A DNA stretch of 64,000 nt. Origin: Aurantiochytrium sp. KH105. Its lineage: Eukaryota > Sar > Bigyra > Thraustochytrida > Thraustochytriidae. The DNA lies in assembly GCA_003116975.1 (NCBI GenBank), contig BGKB01000081.1:90600-154599 (forward strand), read 5' to 3'. The position numbers were made by a program, and so were the translations under genes. Below are positions 19,398 to 29,845 of this stretch, piece by piece. The notes under the pieces are model-generated. The model searched no databases. It was not told the origin of the DNA and was given only the letters and a program-made list of their open reading frames with translations. Each line of letters starts with the position of its first letter. The stretch's first letter is position 1.

Positions 19398-22300
19398 ATG
19401 ACTTGGGGTGCGCGGTCATTGGGCAATTTCCGGCGCAGGCGACGACAAGTATTTGCGACAAGCAACAAACGACCCTACACAAAACCGCCTCGCGAGCTTG
19501 TCCGCCTTTCCGTGGAAGATCGACGCGCTGGCCGGCGCGAGATCGTGCAAACGCTCGTCTTTATTGCAGCAGAGGTGCTAGACATCTTGCTTGACATGTC
19601 CAACTTTATCTTCTTTATCAATGACTCATCTGCAAGAAGCTACAGAACCTATCGTCGCATGTACATTGCCTGCACCGTGCTTGTAACAACCTTTGCTCTC
19701 TACGTTCTGGTCAAGCATATTACACATCTGCACCACATCCGAGCTGAGATTCTCGTAGGCATTCATGTTGCAAAAGGTAGGCGTTCGCTCATGGAACGAT
19801 CACGCTCGAGCGAAGTAATGCCCGCAGACATTGTTCGAGAGAGCCTCGAATGCGATGATGACTCTGACCTCGAGGATCAAGCGGTAAATGTGTTTCCTGA
19901 GACGGCACATTTTCCCAACGAAAATATCCTCGTGGAAAAGCCGTCAATGAGCTCGCAAAGTGGAGTGGATAGCTTTGAGGACGCAAGCACGAGTCAGCAA
20001 CGCGTTCTCGAGCTTGAGCTGGAGCGCTTGCAGCGGAGATCCACTCGAGCGAAGCTCATCGTCATCGGAGCCTTCGCCGAGGATCTGACGACCCTTCTTT
20101 TCGCGCTGTACCGTGTTGGGTTCACAAGTTACATTGTCGACGAAGACTTTGCACGGTGCCTTTTGACAAATACCAGTAGAGCGCCAGTGTTGTGCGTCAG
20201 CCACCAGCTCGGCCTCGTGTTGCTGCAACTTTTGGGCAGCAGCTTACTTTTTGCTTTGAAAGTATCTTTTGCAAGGGACTATTACACGCTCCGATCTTTG
20301 GCGCGCGAAATGCAGGACGCACTCAGACGCGAAACGACTCAGGAAAGCAGTACACTCGACCTTTACAAGGACGGTCAAGTTACAACGCGCGAAATTAACA
20401 AAGTGGTGCAAATCCGTAATATCTGCGCTTTCCCGGGCCATTCACGCTACGCTTCCGACTGGCTAATCCTGCAGTTTCTACGTCTTCACCGCGGCGATCA
20501 AGTGGCAGCGGCCCAAGCCGTGCAGTCCTTGCTTGCTTGGCGACGTAAACATGGTGCATCGACCATTCGGAGGCAGCTGCTCACGCGTGACATGGCGTGG
20601 GACGATATTCCAAACCTGAGCAAAATCAACTCTGTTCTTCCTTTTGTGGATGCCTTCAAACTCGATGAGCAAAATGCCCAGCTCGTGCAGTATGCGTATA
20701 TTGGATCGCGGGCAGACTACCCGTGTTTACTTCGGCTCATTCGCGAAGAGGATCTGCTCAAGTGTGCCTTGTACCTGGCCGAACGCTCTTTATTATTGCT
20801 GGGAAGCATTTCGAATCGAGTAGGGCGCGTCCATAACCTAACAATTCTCTGTGACGCAAGGGGCAGCCCCGATGAGTCCGGTCTGCTTCTCTTCATGCGG
20901 ATGCTGAAAAGTGTTTGCGAGTCTCTCAGCCACTACCCGTTGCGACCCAAGCTTATTCTCTGGAAACCAAGTGCCGAACTTGCTGAGCTCGTCCGTGCGT
21001 ATCCGTCTGTGCACGTTGTCAACTCAACAAAGATGCTGCGCATTCTGCTCTCTGTAGAATGCATACCCGAGGAGCTCAGTGGCGAGCTACGCTTTGGAAA
21101 ACAGTCCGAGATGCTGAGCAAGGTTGACCCGTGGCAGCTACGCCAGTGTAGGTTTGCGCCACTGTCAAAGGTTCTTGGTCACTCCGAGATCGACCTCCAC
21201 TTTTACCATGACGTTTCCTCTGCAGAGGCGAACGTTGTTGTGTCTTTGCGCAGACTCCTCGCCGTGATCGAGAAGCAGGTTCGGAACGGCTCCACCGTGG
21301 CCGCGCCAGCAAGCTCGTACCGGTCTCGGGGCATTATGCGTCGCGGAAACAGCACCACACAAAGATCGTTTGATCATCAGGACATCTCTCTACCTGCGTT
21401 GCGAAACCGAATGAAGATCTTTCGCGCCGAGGGGGGCGCCTTGTGCAAGGTCTCTGCAGAAGTTGCCTCGCACCTGATGCTCTTGCGATTTGTCCGCAAG
21501 TACATGTCAGCCGCAGAGCTCAAGCACTACGAGGAGATTCCCAGTCTCCGCTTTGATCCCCATACCTTTACTCGAGCCCCGCTCGGGATACTTGCAGCGG
21601 CCATTGCGTACGTAGATACTCTGATTTGGCGGCTCAGATCGAAGCTCGACAGTTTGAATGCACGGATCAAAAGCGAGAAGATGGCACTCTGCGAAAGCTT
21701 TCCTCATGTCGCAGCTGTCTGCGACGCAGCAAAGCTTCGTCCTTTAATGGGCTTTGATTCAGAGCACGCCCAGATCTTGGCGTTTTTCGTTGAGGACGCG
21801 CATCCTTCGCGCGATGCGTCACAGAACCAGCTCACTCAAGACATGATATCGTCCGCTTGTGCGGCACTCTTTGAATACTGGATCATCATTCTGCATGCGA
21901 TTTCCGCTCAAGAAGAACGTGTAGTCTGCGTCCGCGAATTCTCGCACCTGGACAGCTACAGCCGCTGCATTGCGCGGCCGTGGACTAAATTTCATCAAGT
22001 GATGCAAAGTTTGTGCACACATTATCCTCTCTGCATTAAGACTGATGGAGTGATGCTTGTTCGAGGGGAAACACGCGGTGCGCATTTCGCATGTCGATTC
22101 AAGCGCGCAGTCTCCTTTGTATGGCAGAACACAAATTGGACCGAGCCTGCGAGACCACGCAGGGGCTTGACTCTGGAAGACGCCACCAATCTAGCCAAGA
22201 CTGTCTCGCCAACGATGATCCCCAAAGATCTTGGTGGTTCAAGCGATTTTAAAGATGTGGGCAACGAGTCCCTGGGAACAGCACTGGCAAAGTATACGAG

Positions 22301-22607
22301 CGCGCTTCAACAAGCGCTGCCGATTTGGAGCGCCCCGGAAGGTTCTCCAGTGGATCGCTTTGATGGACTTCCGGGGAGGTCCAGTGGACAAGGAGGAGGT
22401 CCGCTCGTGCTGCGCGACTCGGTGAAAATGTACATGCCGATCAAATTGCCGCGCTTCTACACTGACTCGCACATTAACCGAACAGCCCAGTCGCCCGCCG
22501 AAAAGTCGCCACTCGCAATGCTTATGAAAGGTCATACGCTGCAGACGCTCACAGCAACGCAACATCCTCCTAAAGCTGCGAGCGAGAGCGCTCCCGCTCC
22601 TTCTTGA
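19398..22607 (+). CDS. Four-TM protein with CRAL-TRIO (Sec14-like) domain
   Basis: 1069 residues from the first in-frame ATG (the frame stays open upstream from a GTG). The N-terminal part has hydrophobic segments around residues 55-75, 86-106 (MYIACTVLVTTFALYVLV), 217-240 (LIVIGAFAEDLTTLLFALY) and 268-288 (LGLVLLQLLGSSLLFALK). Residues about 345-560 look like a CRAL-TRIO N-lobe (LILQFLRLHRGDQVAAAQAV, LAWRRKHG) followed by the lipid-binding lobe (VHNLTILCDARGSPDESG, SHYPLRPKLILWKPS, HVVNSTKMLRILLSV). Such domains move phosphoinositides, tocopherols or other lipids between membranes. The C-terminal ~500 residues are mainly helical and unrecognised. Tethering a Sec14-like domain to a polytopic N-terminus is not the usual soluble arrangement. 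The domain call rests on pattern and not on a search. Confidence 0.65.
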   Translation: MTWGARSLGNFRRRRRQVFATSNKRPYTKPPRELVRLSVEDRRAGRREIVQTLVFIAAEVLDILLDMSNFIFFINDSSARSYRTYRRMYIACTVLVTTFALYVLVKHITHLHHIRAEILVGIHVAKGRRSLMERSRSSEVMPADIVRESLECDDDSDLEDQAVNVFPETAHFPNENILVEKPSMSSQSGVDSFEDASTSQQRVLELELERLQRRSTRAKLIVIGAFAEDLTTLLFALYRVGFTSYIVDEDFARCLLTNTSRAPVLCVSHQLGLVLLQLLGSSLLFALKVSFARDYYTLRSLAREMQDALRRETTQESSTLDLYKDGQVTTREINKVVQIRNICAFPGHSRYASDWLILQFLRLHRGDQVAAAQAVQSLLAWRRKHGASTIRRQLLTRDMAWDDIPNLSKINSVLPFVDAFKLDEQNAQLVQYAYIGSRADYPCLLRLIREEDLLKCALYLAERSLLLLGSISNRVGRVHNLTILCDARGSPDESGLLLFMRMLKSVCESLSHYPLRPKLILWKPSAELAELVRAYPSVHVVNSTKMLRILLSVECIPEELSGELRFGKQSEMLSKVDPWQLRQCRFAPLSKVLGHSEIDLHFYHDVSSAEANVVVSLRRLLAVIEKQVRNGSTVAAPASSYRSRGIMRRGNSTTQRSFDHQDISLPALRNRMKIFRAEGGALCKVSAEVASHLMLLRFVRKYMSAAELKHYEEIPSLRFDPHTFTRAPLGILAAAIAYVDTLIWRLRSKLDSLNARIKSEKMALCESFPHVAAVCDAAKLRPLMGFDSEHAQILAFFVEDAHPSRDASQNQLTQDMISSACAALFEYWIIILHAISAQEERVVCVREFSHLDSYSRCIARPWTKFHQVMQSLCTHYPLCIKTDGVMLVRGETRGAHFACRFKRAVSFVWQNTNWTEPARPRRGLTLEDATNLAKTVSPTMIPKDLGGSSDFKDVGNESLGTALAKYTSALQQALPIWSAPEGSPVDRFDGLPGRSSGQGGGPLVLRDSVKMYMPIKLPRFYTDSHINRTAQSPAEKSPLAMLMKGHTLQTLTATQHPPKAASESAPAPS

Positions 22608-22855
22608 TTCTTCATCATCGCCTTGTCGTGTAGTAGTACTAGGGCCTAGGCCTAGTTGACGTCAAAGAGACGAGATGAAAAGAGAAATTTGCCAATGTCT
22701 TGTTGTTGCCGATTGCTTTCTTTCTGGTCAATCATGGTGGCAGCAAGCTGAGCAAACCTGTAAGGCGAGACGCCGCGAGACTCTGCGCGCGGGGGTTTGA
22801 GCCGCTGCCGCCGCCGCCATTGGGAGAGGGGGGCGCGCACGCGGAGGCTGCGAGA

Positions 22856-24280
22856 ATGGGCCGCCGCGGGCGCAAGAACGCGCAGGGCAAGCCGTTTTGC
22901 TATTACTGCGATCGCGAGTTCATTGACGAAAACCAGCTCATCCAGCACCAAAAAGCGCGCCACTTTCGCTGCCTTTCATGCAGTCGCAAGTTCGTCAGCG
23001 CGCCAGCAATGGGCGTGCACCTTCGGCAGATGCATGGACAGGATCTGGAGACTGTGCCAAATGCACTCCCCGGGCGTGAATCACCTTCCGTGTCTGTCTC
23101 TGGCATGCGAGGCGTACCGCTTCACAATCCCGAGATCGCAAAGCGCTATCACAACTTTGCCGGCACAGGCGAGGGGGCGCAACAACAGCAGCAGCAACAG
23201 CCACAACAACATCATCAACAACAACAACAGCGGCAGCAGCACGGAAATGGCGCTCCTTCTTTGAATGTACCTTCACAAACATTCAATCCCTACCCTGTGC
23301 AGCAAGGTGTGATGATGCCGCCCATGGCTATGGGTGGTCCGCAGATAAGGCAGCCCATGGGCATGGCCCCGCCCATGGGTATGCCTCCGCCTATGGGCAT
23401 GCCTCTACCTATGGGCATGCGCCCGCCCATGGGCATCCCTCCACCCATGGGCATACCACCTCCAATGGGAATGCCTCCGCCTATGGGCATGCCTCGTCCA
23501 CCTATGGGCATGCAATCTACAGGAAGCGGGCAGCGAACTGCTTCGGCTGAGCCTCCTCAGTCCCAACAAACGTTACAAGAAACACAGCCAGTATCAGCAA
23601 CACCCTCGAACGTCACCGCCGCATCCGCCCCGGAAAAGAACACAAAGCCTTCTTCGGGTGATCTAAAACCCGTTCCCGCTGCTGCGGCGGTCGAGGACGC
23701 CAAGGCCAAACTCCTGAAGACCAATGAAACTCAGCCTTCAGTGGTGATGCCTGCTGCTATTGCGGTCCCCGTCGGAGCGTCGACAAGTCCAGTTCCACAA
23801 GCATCTGCCACAGTACAGTCTCTGGCTCCGAGCCCAGCTCAGCCACAGCAGGCCGACACAGTGCAAGAGTCCAAAGAAGGTGCCGCCCACGACTCATCCT
23901 CTGCGAATGCAGCGAAACCTTACTCGGCGTCACAGGCTGGTGCTATTGCGACAAGCAAACAGCCGTCAGGGAGTGAAGGTCCAATTCCCACATTTAATGA
24001 CGCCTTTTCAGCTTCAAAGCTGGAAAAGGCAAATTCTGGCATGGCCAATCCTTCCGAGTCTGCCTTCGGGGACCAATCAGGGCACCAGCATTTGGCGCAA
24101 GGACACTATCCGAGTGCAAGCGCAAATCACGAGACACCGACCATCACAGCGGCGCGTCAGGGACAGAATGTGGACGTTGATGACGACTTTCTCCATGATG
24201 TTCCGGGTCTCGTTTTTCGACACGAAATGATATCACCGGAAGAACTTCGTGCACGGGGCTCTCACTACAGCGCGGCTTGA
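22856..24280 (+). CDS. BuGZ/ZNF207-type C2H2 zinc finger protein
   Basis: 474 residues. The N-terminus MGRRGRKNAQGKPFCYYCDR and the two adjacent fingers (C-x2-C...IQHQKARH and FRCLSCSRKF...GVHLRQMH), followed by ETVPNALPGR, match the BuGZ/ZNF207/SUF4 family very closely. In animals this family binds microtubules and the checkpoint protein Bub3 through a GLEBS motif and takes part in spindle assembly and splicing. The middle is a Gln/His run, then Pro-Met-Gly repeats (PMGMPPPMGMP), consistent with the phase-separating disordered region of the family. The C-terminal MISPEELRARGSHY resembles the family's terminal SxEErR...Y box, which I take as a degenerate GLEBS-adjacent motif. The ATG at 22856 is chosen because conserved sequence begins there, although the frame is open for 52 codons upstream. 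Confidence 0.85.
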   Translation: MGRRGRKNAQGKPFCYYCDREFIDENQLIQHQKARHFRCLSCSRKFVSAPAMGVHLRQMHGQDLETVPNALPGRESPSVSVSGMRGVPLHNPEIAKRYHNFAGTGEGAQQQQQQQPQQHHQQQQQRQQHGNGAPSLNVPSQTFNPYPVQQGVMMPPMAMGGPQIRQPMGMAPPMGMPPPMGMPLPMGMRPPMGIPPPMGIPPPMGMPPPMGMPRPPMGMQSTGSGQRTASAEPPQSQQTLQETQPVSATPSNVTAASAPEKNTKPSSGDLKPVPAAAAVEDAKAKLLKTNETQPSVVMPAAIAVPVGASTSPVPQASATVQSLAPSPAQPQQADTVQESKEGAAHDSSSANAAKPYSASQAGAIATSKQPSGSEGPIPTFNDAFSASKLEKANSGMANPSESAFGDQSGHQHLAQGHYPSASANHETPTITAARQGQNVDVDDDFLHDVPGLVFRHEMISPEELRARGSHYSAA

Positions 24281-24714
24281 TGAACAGACGTTTTTCCACT
24301 ATTTCCACGAGCATGATCGAGGGAGGGAAGGCATTTCTTTGGGCAGTTTTTTTCCCTTTGCTCGTGACGATGCGTCTTTCTGCCTTTTCTTGTGTGATAG
24401 TGAGCCCGGGACAATCGAATCATGAACTGACCTAATCAATGATTGATGATACCAAGGTCTTTTCTTTCGCTCAAGATAAACCGATTTTCCTTTTTCCTGT
24501 TTCTGTGAGTACGTATACATCGTGTGGTGTTTGCTGATGTATGACAGCTTGCTACGTGTGGCAGTGCAGACGGATTCACGGTTTCAAAGGAGTCACGGGA
24601 GACAGATAAAATGTGGGCAGCGAAAAATTTGACTTTTTCTCAATGAATGTTGTGCTTTGTGTGGCTATACTAAGAAGAGGAACGAGAACGAAAAGAGAGA
24701 CTCTGAGGAAACAG
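24281..24714. other. Convergent intergenic gap
   Basis: Shared 3' flanks of the BuGZ-type and ciliary-type genes, less G+C-rich than other gaps. No gene, repeat or RNA is visible. Confidence 0.6.
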
Positions 24715-25578
24715 CTACTTGGGAACGGGGAAGTCGACGCGAGGTTTGGCATTCTTGAGAAACTTCTTCATCTTCCAGGCGTCCGCTGGCGCTTCCTTTT
24801 GCTCCCGCTCCGTGCGCGTATGAGAGCTAAGAAGGTCAGATGACTTGGTCGGCCGCGGCTTGGGCAAACGACCCTTGCGGACCTGACCGCTCGTGTCAAC
24901 ATAGGGGGCGTCATCTGCGTCTGCTGCAGACTGCGGAAAGATAATGGTGTTGATGTCCTCACGCTTTCCCTCGCTCTGACTGCTGACACCATAGGTAGCG
25001 TTCGGGTCACGCTTGAAACCGCGGTCCTTCTTGCGACCTTCGATCTTGGGGCGCTGCAGAGAAGGCGCGTCCTTGTTCTTTTGCAAGAACTGATTGACTT
25101 GCTTTGGTGTGACCTGCTTATTCTTCACTGCAGCCTTGTTGACCTTGATGAGGCAGACGCCAGCAGCCTGGCTCTGACTGAGCTTGCCCGGAACCCAGTT
25201 GAGAACCACCTCTCCGGCGCCCTCGGGATCTGCCTGGTTGCGCTGGCCATACGAAAAGGTGTGCTCCTTAAGGTTACGAGTGGGCATCTTGACCTTGCCA
25301 ATGACGCGACGAACGAGGAGCTCGTTGTGCTTTTCAAAATGTCCAGGGCTCTTCTCGAGCTTAAACCACGTGTAAAAGAGCTCGAATGGAATACCTTGCG
25401 AGAGGTCGCCGCCCTCGTACAACTCGCGCATTGCACCTTGCACGAGTACGAGACTCTGCGGGTCTGCCCGCAAGTTCACTCCCTGGACGACCTTGTACAA
25501 GTCTTTGAGCATGAGCATCCCCGTCTCAGCATCCGCATGCTCGTCAAAGAGCCTTTGCACTGCTTCCTTGGAGAGCAT
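24715..25578 (-). CDS. Possible cilia/flagella-associated protein (CFAP77-like motif)
   Basis: 287 residues. The N-terminal ~85 residues are helical and EF-hand-like in spacing (LFDEHADAETGMLMLKDLYK) but lack a full calcium loop. The distinctive motif is FSYGQRNQADPEGAGEVVLN followed by W (about 108-128). An F-x-Y-G...D...G...W pattern is found in small axonemal proteins such as CFAP77 and relatives, and this is the basis for the tentative call. The C-terminal half is basic and disordered (GRKKDRGFKRDP, RLPKPRPTKSS) and ends in a Trp-Lys-Met-Lys-Lys segment. A flagellum-associated role fits an organism with zoospores, but no catalytic or localisation signal proves it. A TATAAAAG box faces this gene at 25908-25901. 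Confidence 0.6.
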   Translation of the reverse strand: MLSKEAVQRLFDEHADAETGMLMLKDLYKVVQGVNLRADPQSLVLVQGAMRELYEGGDLSQGIPFELFYTWFKLEKSPGHFEKHNELLVRRVIGKVKMPTRNLKEHTFSYGQRNQADPEGAGEVVLNWVPGKLSQSQAAGVCLIKVNKAAVKNKQVTPKQVNQFLQKNKDAPSLQRPKIEGRKKDRGFKRDPNATYGVSSQSEGKREDINTIIFPQSAADADDAPYVDTSGQVRKGRLPKPRPTKSSDLLSSHTRTEREQKEAPADAWKMKKFLKNAKPRVDFPVPK

Positions 25579-26845
25579 CGTGGCTTGTCTTGATTCACCT
25601 GAGCGTGTATATTCCTTCTCTCAAAAAGGACCACTTGAGCGGACGGCGAGCGCAAGTCTAGCAGCAAACTAGCAGCAGGCAGGCAGGCAGGCAGGCAGGA
25701 CGCACCTCAAGCTATCGCTCTTCGACGAGCTCTCGAGCTTGCGCGAAGGCACGCTGCCAAGTGTCGGAATTGGTCGGTCTCAGCTCGTATTTCTTTCCTA
25801 CTCTCTCAATGCTTTCCTCCTCTGCACGTAAACCGGGCCGGTGAAAGCGAGGCGCACACCTCTTTATCTCGTCTCGCGCGCCGCCACCGCCGCCTTTCTT
25901 CTTTTATAGAGCCAGAGATGTATGTTCAAGTCAACCTCGCGTCTAGCCTTTTATCCTATATTGACCGCTCTTTCGCCCTCTCTTGTCCAGCTCCTCCTGC
26001 TCCCCGCTGCGCGTCTCGCACGCTCCTGCGTCTCTCTCTCTCTCGCTCCCCGCGCCGCGTCGCGCCGCACCGCGCGCTCTCGCCTCGCGCGACAGATCCG
26101 TTGGCCCGCCTCCGTGCGCCGTGCAGACTGCGACGTAGGTGCCCGTTATAAGCGGCCTTCCGGGTAGAACCTTAAACTTGTATGTGCTAGTGCAAACTGT
26201 ACCAGTCGCTAAGGGCCGCGCGAGGCCCGGGTTCGAACCCCGACAACTGACGAGAAATCGCTCGATCGACGCCGAAATGTGTTGCGCAGACCTGGGTCGA
26301 GGGCAGCGTGCAATCAAATGCGCGCCCCTGTTGGCAGCGAGGCCGCTCGCACAATCGGCTGACGCTGACCAGCGAAGGCACTGTCTTCCGACCGCAATTT
26401 TTGGAATCGAGGAGCAATCCTCGGCCCCTCCCCTCCTCCTCTCTCTCCTTTCCTTTCTTTTTGTTTTCGCTTCCTTTTGGGTCCGTCATCAGGCATGCTT
26501 GCTCGATGTCGCTTGCTTGCTTGTGGGCGGGAAGTAGACGAACGAGATGGATAGTTCGTTGCCAGCTGCCGGACGAGTAGATTAGATCGACGCATCGATG
26601 GATGAACGAGATGGTCCGGTGGATGGATTGGCCGATGTCGCGAGCAGTCATGTAGCAAGAGAAGGCGCCCTGGACCTTGCAGAACAAGTGAGTGGCTTCA
26701 CTGCCACATTAAAGACTCTCTTCTCCAGGTTGGAAATGGAAAGAGAATGCGCAATTTCTGGGAGAAAATTCATAACATGGATCAAACAAATTCACGGTCG
26801 GCCGACACAAGACATCCCGTGGATGAAAGGAGAGCTCTATCCTAC
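25579..26845. other. Gene-free region upstream of the ciliary-type gene
   Basis: No supported gene. It contains a GCAG microsatellite (25673-25699), a leftward TATAAAAG box and a CT-rich stretch. A B-box-like GGTTCGAAC sits at 26230-26238 beside an A-box-like TCGCTAAG at 26206, too close together and unable to fold as a tRNA. A stretch of GATGGATGAACGAGATGG-type words follows (26540-26625). The short open frame at 26598-26870 is not convincing. Confidence 0.6.
25901..25908 (-). promoter_or_regulatory. TATA-box candidate for the ciliary-type gene
   Basis: CTTTTATA on the plus strand is TATAAAAG on the minus strand, about 325 bp upstream of the ATG at 25578. It is a full consensus match in a C/T-rich context. 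Confidence 0.4.
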
Positions 26846-29206
26846 TCAAGAAAGTATGCTGCCAAGCTGAGAGGCAGAGTTTGGTCGACTGAGCCGCGCA
26901 TGTGAGGCAGAAAAGCGTTTTTTGGACAACTTGGCCGACTTGCACCTCGCCAGACGAGAAGGTGCGCTTCTCCGGCGCGAAGCGACGCCAGCGCCGACCA
27001 TGTCTTCTTGAGGCATGCCTTCCTCCTCGCTAGTTTGGTTGCAAGACAGGTTGTCACTCTGCGGCATCTGAGCGTCTAGAATCCTTTTTGTCGAGGATTT
27101 TGGCGGACACTCCTCGAGCTGCGGTGTTGATGGACGCGTCAGACACGCCGGAATTCGCGAGAACAAAGCAGGGTTCGTGTGCCGCAAGACATGAAAGTGT
27201 CGTTCGATGGACATTGGGTCGTCGTCCTCTGCGCGTTCCTCATCAGCGCTAACTTCACGTTCGTTGCGCTCGACATCCTCCATGGATGAAGAGCGAACAG
27301 CAGGTGGTTTGACATGATCCAAGCAGATACGTGGCGGAAGAGGGACATGGCGTCGACGCGTGTAAGGGCGATCTTCCTGAACAAAGTGGGGTTTTTGAAA
27401 TACTCGAGTTCCGGCGCCGTTGTTTGCGCGAAAGATTGGTTTCTGGAGCTCCTCGCGACTCGCGATGTGTGCCTTGCAGCGCATGTCCATTGATTGGAAT
27501 CGGCGCGTCCACTGACCCTGTTTCCACTTACGAAAGGCAATCTGAATGCGAACTGCTGCTCTTGTTCTTCGTTCCCGCTCGCTCGATAGCAAGAGCGCCT
27601 CCTGAGCATGCACTTGCTGCCAGACGATGGCTGGTACAAGCGCTTCGGCACGATGTGCTTGCGCGATTGCTTTTGCTCTTTCGAGACCATCAAGTTGGGG
27701 CAGTGTTCGTGCGCGTTGCAGAGACGCTATCCTGCTCGCTTCCTCGCGTTCTGCGCGTGCAATTTGTATTTCGCGCGATTGGCTTGCGCGCTGCTCCGCT
27801 TCCGACCTTGCCGCAAAAGTCTCCTCCAAACGCTTCAAATAGTAGGTCTGAACGTCGCCCTGCGTGTACGAGGCGAGACAGGTTGGGTCGTGAACAAGGT
27901 AATGAACGTTACTGCGCGCTTCAAAGGTTTTCATGTCGCGACGCAGACCTTGCGTAAATGCCCGCTGGTCTTCAAGACGCTCTTTGACGCTGCGAATCTG
28001 ACTTTGGGCTCGCATTAAGATGCGCTGCGCCGAGGGAACCTTCTTTGCACTTGCATTTGCGTACAGGTGCACTTGCCATAAAGCCCCGGCGTCAAATTGA
28101 CTTTCACCTTTGGTGTCTGCGTTTGCCTGTGCTGAACGAGATGTAGATCCCAAAGACCCGTCTTCTGAGACAGAAGAATCATGTGCTGGTGTTTGTCGGG
28201 TCCGTGAGGCGCCGCGCTTTCGCTGTAAAGAGTGGCGAGAGGAGGACGCATGATCGTGCGCAATATGCCGGTGATGATGGTGGTGATGGTCAGCTTCTTT
28301 GTTTTCGAGAAGCAATTGCCCTTTGCGAATGAGCATGGTGAAATCATTGTGTTTCAAACCAAAAATGTCCCCATGCGAGAGAGTCCGTTTGGTGCGTTGT
28401 GACGTCGCGGACGCAGATACGTCTTCGGGGTCAATGATTTTCCACTTTGCGGTAAAAAGTGCACGCTCGTCGTTAGTGACCATCGTTATTCGTAGACCAT
28501 CGCTTGAAAGTTTGAGCTTGGTCCCGAGAGCCTTGAGACCGTTGTGTGTTAAAAGACCGACTCGTTCTCCATAGTAAACAGGCGAGGTACTGGTTGGATC
28601 GTCTAAATTGATGAGGAAAAATCGGCCTGGCTGACTCGCGAGCTCGCCATCGATGCCAAGGTACGCTTCGTCTGACTTGCACTGCAACACCACTTTGGCG
28701 CCATAAAAGATTTTCTCCTTGGCTTTGGTGCGAACTTTATGGTCCTCGACAAATGTAAAGTCGTCCATGAGAACTTGTGTTCGTCGTCGGCTGTTGCTTA
28801 AGATCCCTTTGAATTGCTCGTCCCGAACAACATCGTTGAGACGATGACCCCAGGTTACCTTTCGGACGCGCCGATTCGACGCTTTTACCCGATTCCATAC
28901 TTCGGAGTGCCGACGGTCGTTTGTATGCGGAGATGTCTTGGTAGCATCTGCCGCGGTCATTCGGTCCGAGGAGATAGAGTATCGCCGTGATTGGAGCTCC
29001 TTCGCTCGCCTTTCTTCGAGAATTTGGCGCTTGATTTCGATCTCTTCTGGGTCAGCGTTTGGGTCTTTAGCGAGTGCAGCCTGTGCGGCGCTCTCGAGCG
29101 TATCCGCGCTTTCCCCACCCATGACATCATGTATCCTCTTCGTCTTGCGCTTGGTGCGTCCTTTGACGATGATAAAGTTGGCTTTTCGCTGTTTGCGGTT
29201 CGTCAT
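26846..29206 (-). CDS. IQ-motif protein with a beta-rich core, function unknown
   Basis: 786 residues from the ATG at 29206 (the frame is open to an ATG at 29428, adding 74 basic, low-complexity residues). A basic N-terminus MTNRKQRKANFIIVKGRTKR leads to a beta-rich region: IFYGAKVVLQCKSDEAYLGI, RFFLINLDDPTS, GLKALGTKLKLSS and KWKIIDPED. Its short strand pattern recalls MIR or fascin-type beta-trefoil folds. A His run and charged disordered sequence follow, then a long helical Arg/Glu/Ala-rich stretch. An IQ motif, RAAVRIQIAFRKWKQGQWTR, predicts calmodulin or myosin-light-chain binding. The C-terminus is Ser/Arg-rich. I cannot assign a pathway; a cytoskeletal or flagellar scaffold is a guess. 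Confidence 0.7.
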   Translation of the reverse strand: MTNRKQRKANFIIVKGRTKRKTKRIHDVMGGESADTLESAAQAALAKDPNADPEEIEIKRQILEERRAKELQSRRYSISSDRMTAADATKTSPHTNDRRHSEVWNRVKASNRRVRKVTWGHRLNDVVRDEQFKGILSNSRRRTQVLMDDFTFVEDHKVRTKAKEKIFYGAKVVLQCKSDEAYLGIDGELASQPGRFFLINLDDPTSTSPVYYGERVGLLTHNGLKALGTKLKLSSDGLRITMVTNDERALFTAKWKIIDPEDVSASATSQRTKRTLSHGDIFGLKHNDFTMLIRKGQLLLENKEADHHHHHHRHIAHDHASSSRHSLQRKRGASRTRQTPAHDSSVSEDGSLGSTSRSAQANADTKGESQFDAGALWQVHLYANASAKKVPSAQRILMRAQSQIRSVKERLEDQRAFTQGLRRDMKTFEARSNVHYLVHDPTCLASYTQGDVQTYYLKRLEETFAARSEAEQRASQSREIQIARAEREEASRIASLQRARTLPQLDGLERAKAIAQAHRAEALVPAIVWQQVHAQEALLLSSERERRTRAAVRIQIAFRKWKQGQWTRRFQSMDMRCKAHIASREELQKPIFRANNGAGTRVFQKPHFVQEDRPYTRRRHVPLPPRICLDHVKPPAVRSSSMEDVERNEREVSADEERAEDDDPMSIERHFHVLRHTNPALFSRIPACLTRPSTPQLEECPPKSSTKRILDAQMPQSDNLSCNQTSEEEGMPQEDMVGAGVASRRRSAPSRLARCKSAKLSKKRFSASHARLSRPNSASQLGSILS

Positions 29207-29845
29207 CTTGCTCGCTCGCCTCTCTGCCTTGCGGGGTAGGCAACAAACGCAGTGACAGCGCAGGCGCTTCTGCACCCGTCTCGTGTTTCTGCACAGACGA
29301 CGCAGCTCACCCCTGGCGCTGGCCTGAAGCCATCGAGCAGAGTGACCAGTTACTGCGCTTCTGCCTTGTACAGCACCTCGGCTTTGAGAGCGCGCACAAC
29401 TTTCTTTGACTGCGCGGTACACACCCACTTTTGAGAACTCCGCTTTACGACTTCAAAAATTCAATGTATAGCAACGCAAGCGAAGGCGAGATGATTGAGA
29501 CTCAGTAGTCGAGAGACAACAGGCTCAAGAGCACCCTGTTTGATTTTGCAAGAAAGGTTGTATTGCGAATAATTTGCAACATTCCTTTGACGACAGAGTC
29601 GAAGCGTCCGAGAGTGCGAGTCTCAATTTGATCGTAACGGAACAATGCACCTCTGATCAGGCTTACTTCTAGAGTAGCTTGGTGGCAGTAGAAAGGGAGG
29701 GAACCCGCACACGAGTTCGGGTCACGTTTCAGTGGTAGAGTACACGCCTGAACGCGTCCAACTATTTTTTAAAATGCATACACTCAAAGGGAAAATGCAC
29801 GCGTGCATGCGCATTGCTTCAGGCCCTTCGCGCAGGGCGCTAACA
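29207..29845. other. Divergent upstream region, IQ protein to metallopeptidase
   Basis: No separate gene is supported. The left 220 bp could be coding if the IQ protein starts at its upstream ATG. The right part is A/T-richer and includes in-frame ATGs at 29774 and 29795 preceding the chosen metallopeptidase start, as well as TATTTTTTAAA near 29762. Confidence 0.5.

Noticed and set aside
26206-26250. Possible tRNA gene (A-box-like TCGCTAAG and B-box GGTTCGAAC)
   Set aside because: The boxes are only ~24 bp apart, the T-stem has a mismatch, and no acceptor strand pairs with CAACTGAC upstream on either strand.
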